Shown here one piece after another: positions 25,138 to 31,842 of a stretch of DNA of 64,000 bases; within the stretch, counting starts at the first letter, position 1; each line of letters starts with the position of its first letter. The notes under the pieces are model-generated. The model saw nothing but the letters and a program-made list of their open reading frames with translations. It ran no database searches and had not been told where the DNA came from. Source of the DNA: CAVSEK01 sp963726975 (GTDB lineage Bacteria; Actinomycetota; Actinomycetes; Mycobacteriales; SCTD01); assembly GCA_963726975.1 (NCBI GenBank), contig CAVSEK010000013.1, positions 186,001 to 250,000 of the forward strand, written 5' to 3'. A program made the translations under genes and the position numbers.

Positions 25138-26524
25138 TCAGGCGAGCGGGGGGCGGCGGTCCGGGAAGCCGGTGACCCGCTCCAGCTGCGCCGCGAGCCC
25201 GAGCAGCAGCGCCTCCTCGCCGGGCCGGCCGACGAGCTGCACGGCGAGCGGCAGCCCGGCGCTGGACAGCCCCGCGGGCACGCTCACCGCCGGCTGGCCG
25301 GTGACGTTCCAGGGCACGGTGAAGGGGGTCCGGCGGCCGGCGGTCGCCAGGGTGCCGCGGCCCTTGTGCGCCCCGACCGGCTCGGCCGGCGAGGGCATGA
25401 CGGGCGTGACGAGCACGTCGGCCCCGCCGGGCAGGGTCGTCAGGCGCTCCGCCGCGGCCTCGCCGAGGGCCCGGGCGCGGCGCACCAGGCGCGGCGGCGT
25501 GCGCCGGCCGACGGCCGCGACGGCCCGGGTGCGCGGCTCGGTGCGGGTCGGGTCGGCGAGCCCGGCGAGGTCGGCGGCGGCGCCGACCCCGTAGCGGGTC
25601 AGGAAGCTCTCGCGCACCCCGGTGAGGTCGGGGTCGGCCGGCACCACCGTGTGGCCGAGCCCGCGCAGCACCTCCAGGGTGCCGTCCAGCGCGCCCCGGA
25701 CGGCCGGCGCCAGCCGCGCCGGCACCGCGCCGGAGGTGCTCCAGGCGATCCGCAGCGGCCCCGGGTCGACGACCGGCAGGTCGGCGCCCGCGAGCACCGA
25801 GAGGACGAGGGCCTGGTCGACGACGTCGCGGGTGAGGATGCCGGCGGAGGACAGGCCCAGCCAGTGCTCGACCTCCTGCCCGAGCGCGGTGCCGTCGACC
25901 TCGGGACCGAGCGGGACCCGGCCGCGCTGCGGCTTGAGGCCGACCAGACCGCAGCTCGCCGCGGGGATGCGGATCGAGCCGCCGCCGTCGGAGGCGGTCG
26001 CGGCCGCGACGATGCCCGCCGCCACGGCGGCCGCGGAGCCGCCGGAGGAGCCGCCGGGGGTGTGCCCGGTGCTCCAGGGGTTGCGGGTGTCGCCCCACGT
26101 CGGCGACTCCGTGAAGGGCCACAGCGCGAGCTCGGGCAGCGTGGTGAGCCCGAGCAGGACCGCACCCGCGTCGCGGAGCCGACGGACCTGCTCGGCGTCG
26201 CGCTCGGCCACCGGCTCGGGCGAGCCGGTGCCCTGCGAGGCGTACTGCCCCCGCACCGCCACGTTGTCCTTGACCGCCACGGGCACGCCGAGCAGCGGGC
26301 GCCGGTCCCCCCGGGCGAGCGCCGCGTCGGCCTCGCGGGCCTGCGCGCGGGCCTCGTCGGCGAGCACGACGCGGAAGGCGCCGCAGCACCGGGTCGAGCC
26401 GGGCGGCGCGCGCGAGCGCGAGCTCGACGAGCTCGACGGCCGTGAGCCGGCCGCTGCGCAGGAGCTCGCGCTGCCCGACCACTCCGGCGAAGGCGACGTC
26501 CTCGGGGGTCAGCGCAGCGTCCAC
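25138..26524 (-). CDS. Amidase (Ser-Ser-Lys family), with one apparent frameshift
   Basis: Amidase-signature enzyme of about 461 aa after correction. The triad is present: lysine in VPVAVKDNVAV, cis-serine in GGSSGGSAAAVAAG, nucleophile serine in SDGGGSIRIPA. It hydrolyses a carboxamide; the substrate is unknown. The N-terminal 47 residues from GTG 26524 (ALTPEDVAFAGVVGQRELL) are in a different frame from the remainder. Near 26380 the coding strand CTGCGGCGCC has one base too many: CTG CGG GCC TTC would restore LDPVLRAFRVVLADEA. The total length is a multiple of three plus one, as expected for a single insertion. A GTG at 26367 could start a shortened protein lacking the first helices, but homology argues against that. 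Confidence 0.78.
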
Positions 26525-26550
26525 CGGCCGAGCGTACGGGGGTGGCCCGC

Positions 26551-26841
26551 TCAGTTGCCGACCTCCTCGACGCCGGGCGGCAGGGCCCCGGTGGCCTTCA
26601 CCCACCCGCCGGCCACGCCCTTGGTCGCGATGAGCCGGGCCACGCCCACCGCGACGCCGCTGGCGATCGCCCAGCTGAGCGCCTCGCCCCACGAGGTGCC
26701 GGGCACGGCCGGGTTGCGCGGCGGCTCCCCGCCCTTGGTCCGGGCCCACCCCTTGTCGAGCACCGACCGCGCGATCTTCGCCGACACCACGCCGGCACCG
26801 ACGCCGAGGACCTTGTAGACGAGCTTGCCAGCTGCAGACAT
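26551..26841 (-). CDS. DUF4235 family membrane protein
   Basis: 96 aa. KLVYKVLGVGAGVVSAKIARSVLDKGW and SWGEALSWAIASGVAVGVARLIATKG match DUF4235, small actinobacterial proteins with two hydrophobic segments around a basic loop. The function is not known. ATG 26841 is preferred to an upstream in-frame start because homology begins at MSAAGKLVYK. It lies between an amidase and an SDR on the same strand, with gaps of 26 and 48 bases, so it may be part of one transcription unit. Confidence 0.85.
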   Translation of the reverse strand: MSAAGKLVYKVLGVGAGVVSAKIARSVLDKGWARTKGGEPPRNPAVPGTSWGEALSWAIASGVAVGVARLIATKGVAGGWVKATGALPPGVEEVGN

Positions 26842-26889
26842 GCGCCGAGCCTGCCCGGGCCCCCGGCGGGCCACACCCGCCGCGCGCGC

Positions 26890-27759
26890 TCAGCGCGGCA
26901 GGAAGGGGACCTTCAGCGGTGTCCGGCGCAGGCCGGACGCGATGCTCTTGACGTAGTCGCTGACCAGGGTCGGCGCGAGCCGGTCCGCCACCAGCCCGCT
27001 GACCGCGTCGACGCCGACGACGTAGCGGGCCAGCGGCACGGGGTTGGACAGCGCGACGCGCACGGTGCGGGCGACCCACACCGGGTCGGGCAGCTTGTCC
27101 GCGCCGCGCCCGGCGAGGGACTCGGCCCGGGCGTAGGCCGCGGCGTACTTCGCGCTCGTCGGCTCGGGGAAGCCGCCGGTCTTGGCGGCCGCCCACACGT
27201 CGGTGCCGAACATGCCGGGCTCGACGAGCACGACACGCACGCCGTCGCTCTCGACCTCCATGCGCAGCGCGTCGGTGAGCGCCTCCAGGCCGTGCTTGCT
27301 GGCGCAGTACCACCCCATGAGCGGCGTCGACAGCCGGCCGGCGACCGAGCTGATGTTGACGATGCGCCCCGAGCGGCGGGCCCGCATGCCGGGCAGCACG
27401 AGCCGGGCCAGCCGGGCCGGCGCGACGAGGTTGGTCTCCAGCTGGGCGCGCACCAGCTCGTCCGGCACGTCCTCCACGGCGCCCGACTGCGCGAAGCCGG
27501 CGTTGTTGACCAGGGCGAACAGGCCGCCGGTGCGCTCCTCGACCTCGGCGACGCCGCGGGCGCAGGACTCCGCGTCGTCGACGTCGAGCAGCACGGTCTG
27601 CACGGTCACGCCGCGCTCCTGGGCCGCCCGGGTCACGGCGTCGGCCTTCTCCGCGCTGCGGACCGACCCGGTCACGTCCCAGCCCGCGGAGGCGAGCTCC
27701 AGCGCGGTCACCAGGCCGATGCCGCTGTTGGCGCCGGTGACGAGGACGGACTTGGGCAC
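26890..27759 (-). CDS. SDR family oxidoreductase
   Basis: 289 aa. Cofactor motif VTGANSGIGLVTALELA (residues 7-23), arginine in GSVRSAEKAD suggesting NADP, LVNNAGFAQSG, catalytic serine in NISSVAGRLS, and the WYCASKHGLEAL segment with the Tyr-x-x-x-Lys pair. The long C-terminal extension (after PGMFGTDVW) with ADRLAPTLVSDYVKSI resembles SDRs that act on retinol-like or lipid substrates. The real substrate is unknown. GTG 27759 has CCAGGAG five bases upstream. The neighbouring 186-base gap upstream to dut is full of short repeats. Confidence 0.86.
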   Translation of the reverse strand: MPKSVLVTGANSGIGLVTALELASAGWDVTGSVRSAEKADAVTRAAQERGVTVQTVLLDVDDAESCARGVAEVEERTGGLFALVNNAGFAQSGAVEDVPDELVRAQLETNLVAPARLARLVLPGMRARRSGRIVNISSVAGRLSTPLMGWYCASKHGLEALTDALRMEVESDGVRVVLVEPGMFGTDVWAAAKTGGFPEPTSAKYAAAYARAESLAGRGADKLPDPVWVARTVRVALSNPVPLARYVVGVDAVSGLVADRLAPTLVSDYVKSIASGLRRTPLKVPFLPR

Positions 27760-27806
27760 GGGGACTCCTGGAGGCGCGGGTCGGCGGACAGGGGCAAGGG
27801 TACGGC

Positions 27807-27873
27807 GGTGCCAGTGCCGGTGCCGGTGCCTGAGCCCGGCGAGCGGGAGCCGGGCGGGCGGGAGCCGGGCGGG
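27807..27873 (+). repeat. GGTGCC hexamers and 15-bp tandem repeat
   Basis: Four GGTGCC/AGTGCC hexamers at 27807-27830, then two exact copies of CGGGAGCCGGGCGGG at 27844-27873. Both lie in the gap between the SDR and dut genes, upstream of the dut -10 box. They probably arose by slippage. Confidence 0.8.
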
Positions 27874-27895
27874 CGGGCGCGGGTGGTGTCGCGGG

Positions 27896-27901
27896 TAGGG
27901 T
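27896..27901 (+). promoter_or_regulatory. Candidate -10 box for dut operon
   Basis: TAGGGT, about 45 bases upstream of GTG 27946. It would give a leader of roughly 38 bases that contains the GGAGG ribosome site. Confidence 0.45.
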
Positions 27902-27945
27902 CGCTCCCCGGCTGCCCGGGCGTCGGGCGGGGGAGCGGAGGCGGC

Positions 27946-28416
27946 GTGCTGGAGGTCCTGCTGCGCCGCCTCGACCCCGGGGTGCCGGTGCCGACCTACG
28001 CCCACGAGGGCGACGCCGGCTGCGACCTCGTCACGACCGTCGACGTCGACCTGGGGCCCGGCGAACGGGCCCTGCTGCCGACCGGCGTGGCCGTCGCGCT
28101 GCCGGAGGGCTACGCCGCCTTCGTGCACCCCCGGTCGGGGCTCGCCGCGCGGCACGGCGTCGGCATCGTCAACGCGCCCGGCACGGTCGACGCCGGCTAC
28201 CGCGGCGAGATCCAGGTGGTGCTCGTCAACCACGACCCCGTCGAGCGGGTGCGGCTGCGCCGGCTCGACCGGGTCGCGCAGCTCGTCGTGCAGCGCGTCG
28301 AGCAGGTCGTCTTCCGCGAGACCGCCGAGCTGCCGCCCTCGGCGCGCGGCGAGCAGGGCCACGGCTCGACCGGGGGCTTCGGCGCCCCCGGCGGGCCCGA
28401 CGCAGGAGGGTCGTGA
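27946..28416 (+). CDS. dut: Deoxyuridine 5'-triphosphate nucleotidohydrolase
   Basis: 156 aa trimeric dUTPase. It splits dUTP to dUMP and pyrophosphate, keeping uracil out of DNA and feeding dTMP synthesis. All five motifs are visible: HEGDAGCDLVT (I), HPRSGLAARHGVGIVNAPG (II-III), DAGYRGEIQVVLVN (III), RLDRVAQLVV (IV) and the C-terminal RGEQGHGSTGGFG arm (V; the phenylalanine of the usual RGxxGFGSTG is replaced by histidine). GTG 27946 follows GGAGG by four bases. It overlaps the DUF3710 gene by four bases, the same order as M. tuberculosis Rv2697c/Rv2696c. Confidence 0.95.
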   Translation: MLEVLLRRLDPGVPVPTYAHEGDAGCDLVTTVDVDLGPGERALLPTGVAVALPEGYAAFVHPRSGLAARHGVGIVNAPGTVDAGYRGEIQVVLVNHDPVERVRLRRLDRVAQLVVQRVEQVVFRETAELPPSARGEQGHGSTGGFGAPGGPDAGGS

Positions 28417-29224
28417 ACGTGTTCGGCAGGAAGCGCCGCAGGCGCGACGAGGACGACCAGACCGCTGCGGTCGTCGCGGAGGACTTCGTCGACGACCTCG
28501 ACGAGGAGGACCGCGCCGCGGAGGACGCGCTGCTGCAGGCCGAGCTCGACGCCGCGGAGACGCGCCCGGTGCCGCTCGCCCGGCCGCAGGGGCCGTGGGA
28601 CGCCGACGACGAGCCCGACGACGGCACGCCGCGGATCGACCTCGGCGGGCTGCGCGTGCCCGTGCCGCCCGACACGGAGGTGCGGGTCGACGTCGGCCCC
28701 GACGGCGCGGTCGTCGCGGCGACCCTCGTCCAGGGGGGCGCGGCCGTGCAGGTCAACGCGTTCGCCGCGCCGCGCTCCGAGGGCATCTGGACCGAGGTGC
28801 TCGACGAGATCGCCGAGTCGGTGCGCAGCAGCGGCGGCAGCGCCGAGCGCGTCGACGGGCCGCACGGCCCCGAGCTGCGCGCCGCGGTGCCGACGCAGCT
28901 GCCCGGCAGCGCCGAGGTGGTCCTCGCTCCCGCCCGCTTCGCCGGCGTGGACGGGCCGCGCTGGTTCCTGCGCGCGCTCTACACCGGCGCCGCCGCCGTC
29001 GACCCCGGCGCGGCGGCGCCGCTGGAGGCCGCCGTCCGCGACGTCGTCGTCGTGCGCGGCGGGGACCCGATGGCGGTGCGCGACCCGCTGCCGCTGCGCC
29101 TGCCGCCGGACGCCGCGCCGGCACCCGGCCAGGAGCACGACACGACCACGAGCACGACCACGAGCACGACCAGGAGCTGCCCGGGCTGGCCGAGCGCGGC
29201 CCGGAGATCACCGAGACCCGCTGA
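28413..29224 (+). CDS. DUF3710 protein, with one apparent frameshift near the 3' end
   Basis: About 270 aa after correction. The N-terminus is basic then acidic (GRKRRRRDEDDQTAAVV, DFVDDLDEEDRAAED). The core RIDLGGLRVPVPPDTEVRVDVG and EGIWTEVLDEIAESVRSSGG matches DUF3710, conserved next to dut; the function is not established. From about 29140 the frame is wrong: the given frame ends in TTTSTTTSTT, while the +1 frame gives an HD/HE repeat and the family end ELPGLAERGPEITETR before TGA 29222-29224. One base is missing between two CACGAC-type hexamers, a slippage-prone place, so error or true phase variation are both possible. Start GTG 28413 overlaps the dut stop. Confidence 0.8.
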
Positions 29225-29253
29225 CCCGACCCGCTGACCCGACCCGCTGACCG
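29217..29253 (+). repeat. 13-bp tandem repeat carrying the stop codon
   Basis: Unit CCCGCTGACCCGA, 2.8 copies. The TGA of the DUF3710 gene is in the first copy, and later copies repeat CTGAC. It sits in the short gap before the OB-fold gene. Confidence 0.9.
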
Positions 29254-29269
29254 GACCGCCCGACGGGCC

Positions 29270-29275
29270 TACGCT
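29270..29275 (+). promoter_or_regulatory. -10 box, leaderless
   Basis: TACGCT, then six bases, then GTG 29282. It matches the TANNNT consensus; there is no ribosome site. Confidence 0.55.
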
Positions 29276-29281
29276 GGGCGC

Positions 29282-29665
29282 GTGACCACCGTGGACAGGC
29301 CCGGCCGGCTGCGCCGCGCGCTGCGCCGCATCACCGCCGACGAGGACGAGCTCGACGCGCAGGACCTCCAGCACGACGCGGAGGAGGCGGGGGCCACCGT
29401 CGTCGCCCAGTGCCCCCTCGGCCGGGAGGTCTGCATCGCCGGCACGCTCAAGGCCGTCGTCCTGCGGCCGCTGGCCGGCGTCCCGACGCTGGAGGCCGAG
29501 CTCTACGACGGCACCGGCACGGTCACGCTGGTCTTCCTCGGGCGCCGCCGCATCCGCGGCATCGAGCCCGGCCGGGCGCTGGTCGCCCGCGGGCGCCTGA
29601 CCACGCGCGAGGGCCGCCGCACCGTCTACGACCCGGCGTACGAGCTGCGGCCGGTCGGTGCCTGA
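29282..29665 (+). CDS. OB-fold nucleic acid-binding protein
   Basis: 127 aa. The core VCIAGTLKAVVLRPLAGVPTLEAELYDGTGTVTLVFLGRRRI is a classic OB-fold anticodon-binding/RecG-wedge type strand pattern, followed by IEPGRALVARGRLTTREGR. Such proteins sit beside DUF3159 and TrkA genes in many actinobacteria (Rv2694c type), but the role is unknown. It begins with a basic helix (RLRRALRRI) that may contact nucleic acid. GTG 29282 looks leaderless (TACGCT box). It overlaps the next gene by eight bases. Confidence 0.85.
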   Translation: MTTVDRPGRLRRALRRITADEDELDAQDLQHDAEEAGATVVAQCPLGREVCIAGTLKAVVLRPLAGVPTLEAELYDGTGTVTLVFLGRRRIRGIEPGRALVARGRLTTREGRRTVYDPAYELRPVGA

Positions 29666-30335
29666 GCCCGGCCCGGCACGGCCGTCCGGCGAGGTCTCCA
29701 CCGGCGCCCTCGTCGACGCCCTGGGCGGCGGCCGGGGGCTGCTCGACAGCGCGCTGCCCGCCACCGTCTTCGTCCTCGTCCGGCTCGTCAGCGGCTCGCT
29801 GGGCGTCGCCGCCGGGGTCGCGCTGCTCACCGGCGCGGTCCTGCTCGCGGTCCGGGTGCGCCGCGGCGAGACCCTGCAGCAGGTCGGCAGCGGCTTCTTC
29901 GGCCTCGTGCTGGCGGTGCTCGTCGCCCGGGCGACCGGCACCGGCAAGGGCTTCTTCCTGCCGGGCATCCTCACGACCGCCGCCACGGGTGTGCTGTTCG
30001 CCGCGTCCCTCGTGCTGCGCCGCCCCGCCGTCGGCGTGGCCCTGGCGGCCTTCGACCCGCTCTACGCCGGCTGGCGCGAGCACCCGGCCCTGCGGCGCGC
30101 GTGCACCGTCGCCACCGCGTTCTGGGCGGTGACCTTCTTCGTGCGCGCCGGCGTGGCGTACGGCGTCTACCGGCTGCCCGGCGACCGCGACGGCCTGCTG
30201 CTCCTCGTCGTCAACGCGGTCAAGTGGCCCCTCATCGCCGCGGCCGCCGTCCTCACCGTCGTGCTCGTCAAGCGCTCGGGCTACGCCGAGCAGGCCCGGG
30301 CCCGGGCCGACGAGGTCGCGCCCGACGCTGCCTGA
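29658..30335 (+). CDS. DUF3159 membrane protein
   Basis: 225 aa with about five or six hydrophobic segments: TVFVLVRLVSGSLGVAAGVA, LLTGAVLLAVRV, FFGLVLAVLVARATG, GILTTAATGVLFAASLVLRR, TAFWAVTFFVRAGVAYGVY and WPLIAAAAVLTVVLV. The RATGTGKGFFLPG loop and GVALAAFDPLYAGWREHP are family marks of DUF3159 (Rv2693c-type). The function is unknown; its fixed place next to TrkA genes hints at membrane or ion physiology. GTG 29658 starts inside the end of the OB-fold gene, so translation is probably coupled. The stop codon lies within the first copy of a 13-bp tandem repeat. Confidence 0.85.
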   Translation: MPEPGPARPSGEVSTGALVDALGGGRGLLDSALPATVFVLVRLVSGSLGVAAGVALLTGAVLLAVRVRRGETLQQVGSGFFGLVLAVLVARATGTGKGFFLPGILTTAATGVLFAASLVLRRPAVGVALAAFDPLYAGWREHPALRRACTVATAFWAVTFFVRAGVAYGVYRLPGDRDGLLLLVVNAVKWPLIAAAAVLTVVLVKRSGYAEQARARADEVAPDAA

Positions 30336-30384
30336 CGCCCCCCCTGCCTGACGCCCCTGCCTGACGCCCCTGCCTGACGCCCCT
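30330..30384 (+). repeat. 13-bp tandem repeat carrying the stop codon
   Basis: Unit GCCTGACGCCCCT, four copies; the first has three extra C. The TGA of the DUF3159 gene (30333-30335) is in copy one and is repeated in the others. It fills most of the gap between convergent genes. Confidence 0.9.
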
Positions 30385-30400
30385 GCCCGGCGCCGCCCGC

Positions 30401-31069
30401 TCAGCCGCCGGCGGAGCGGCCCAGCAGGGCGTCGAGCTCGCCCTCGACCTCGACGGTCGCGACGAGCAGCAGCTCGTCACCGCCCTCGAGGGCGTGGTCG
30501 GGGGTCGGCACGAGCACCCGGCCGTCGCGCAGCACCGCGACGAGCGCGGCGTCCTGCGGCCAGGAGATGCTGCCGACCGTCTCGCCGACGATCGCGGCGT
30601 CGGCGGCCAGCGTGAGCTCGACGAGGTTCGCCTCGCCCTGGCGGAAGGTGAGCAGGCGCACGAGGTCGCCGACCGACACCGCCTCCTCGACGACGGCCGC
30701 GAGCAGGCGGGGGGACGAGACCGAGACGTCCACGCCCCAGGACTCGTTGAACAGCCACTCGTTCTTGGGGTGGTTGACGCGCGCGACGACCCGGCGCACG
30801 CCGAACTCGGTCTTGGCGAGCAGGGACACGACGAGGTTGACCTTGTCGTCGCCGGTCGCGGCGACGACGACGTCGCAGTCCTGCAGGGCGGCCTGCACGA
30901 GGCTGTCGAGCTCGCAGGCGTCGGCCTGCAGCCACTCGGCGCCCGGCACGCTGGCGACCTTCATCGCCCGCGCCTCGCGCTCGATGAGCAGCACCTGGTG
31001 GTCGTTGCCGAGCAGCTCGAGCGCGATGCTGCGCCCGACGTTGCCGGCGCCGGCGATGGCGACCCTCAC
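30401..31069 (-). CDS. trkB: TrkA-type K+ channel/transporter regulatory subunit (CeoC/TrkB-like)
   Basis: 222 aa with an N-terminal Rossmann RCK domain (VAIAGAGNVGRSIALELLG, then LLIEREA for the ribose acid) and a C-terminal RCK-C domain (ANLVELTLAADAAIVGETVGS, DHALEGGDELLLVA). It binds NAD(H) or nucleotides and gates potassium flux at the membrane. No Trk/Ktr pore gene lies beside it; the KimA-like transporter starts 0.8 kb away. It overlaps the upstream TrkA gene by four bases (GTGA). M. tuberculosis has the same tandem pair, ceoB/ceoC (Rv2691/Rv2692). The symbol is by synteny. Confidence 0.87.
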   Translation of the reverse strand: MRVAIAGAGNVGRSIALELLGNDHQVLLIEREARAMKVASVPGAEWLQADACELDSLVQAALQDCDVVVAATGDDKVNLVVSLLAKTEFGVRRVVARVNHPKNEWLFNESWGVDVSVSSPRLLAAVVEEAVSVGDLVRLLTFRQGEANLVELTLAADAAIVGETVGSISWPQDAALVAVLRDGRVLVPTPDHALEGGDELLLVATVEVEGELDALLGRSAGG

Positions 31070-31731
31070 GCGCCCTCCCGAGGTCCGTCGGCGAAGACCC
31101 GCACGACGCGGTCGCGGTCGTCGTCGGTCATCATCACGTGCAGCAGGTCGCCCTCCTGCACCACGGTCTGCGCGGTCGGCAGCCGCCCCTCGCCGAGCCG
31201 GGTGAACAGGGCGACGCGCACGCCGGCGGCCTCCTCGAGGTCGCGCAGCCGGTGCCCGATCCAGTCGGGGGAGAACGCCACCTCGGCGAGCAGCACGTGC
31301 CCGCTCGGGTCGCGCCACTCGCTGAGCAGGCCCTCGGGCAGCATCCGCCGGATGACCTGGTCGGCCGTCCAGCGCACGGTCGCCACCGACGGGATGCCGA
31401 GCTTCTGGTAGACCTCGGCGCGCCGGGCGTCGTAGATCCGCGCCACGACGTTCTCGATGCCGAACGTCTCGCGGGCCACCCGCGCCGCGATGATGTTGCT
31501 GTTGTCGCCGCTGCTGACGGCGGCGAAGGCGTGCGCCTGCTCGATGCCCGCCTCGACGAGCGTGTCGCGGTCGAAGCCCACGCCGGTGACCTGCTGGCCG
31601 CGGAAGTCGGCCGGCAGCCGGCGGAAGGCGGCGGGGTCGCGGTCGATGACCGCCACGCTGTGGTCGTAGCGCTCCAGGCCCTTGGCGAGGGCGGAGCCGA
31701 CCCGGCCACAGCCCATGATCACGACGTGCAC
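31066..31731 (-). CDS. trkA: TrkA-type K+ channel/transporter regulatory subunit (CeoB-like)
   Basis: 221 aa. RCK Rossmann fold with MGCGRVGSALAKGLERYDHS and the acidic VAVIDRDPAAF that binds the adenosine ribose; FAAVSSGDNSNIIAARVARE is the usual second contact. RCK-C follows (VLLAEVAFSPDWIGHRLRDL). It should sense NAD(H) or a nucleotide and regulate K+ uptake; c-di-AMP binding to RCK-C is known in relatives but cannot be read here. GTG 31731 gives the expected MHVVIMGCG start. It diverges from the KimA-like permease across 111 bases and heads a two-gene unit with 30401-31069. Confidence 0.88.
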   Translation of the reverse strand: MHVVIMGCGRVGSALAKGLERYDHSVAVIDRDPAAFRRLPADFRGQQVTGVGFDRDTLVEAGIEQAHAFAAVSSGDNSNIIAARVARETFGIENVVARIYDARRAEVYQKLGIPSVATVRWTADQVIRRMLPEGLLSEWRDPSGHVLLAEVAFSPDWIGHRLRDLEEAAGVRVALFTRLGEGRLPTAQTVVQEGDLLHVMMTDDDRDRVVRVFADGPREGA

Positions 31732-31829
31732 GGCCGTCCCTCCCGTACCGCCCGGTGAGGCCGGTCCGCCGTCGCGGACCCGTCGTCCGGGGCCGCGGGA
31801 ACGCTACACGCGCCGACCTGCCCGGCCCG

Positions 31830-31835
31830 TACGCT
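31830..31835 (+). promoter_or_regulatory. -10 box, leaderless
   Basis: TACGCT, then seven bases, then GTG 31843. It fits the leaderless pattern. The 111-base gap must also hold the divergent trkA promoter. Confidence 0.55.
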
Positions 31836-31842
31836 CGCCGTC

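Noticed and set aside
29217..30384. Short direct repeats as a CRISPR array
   Set aside because: Units are 13 bp, contiguous without spacers, and no cas gene is present.
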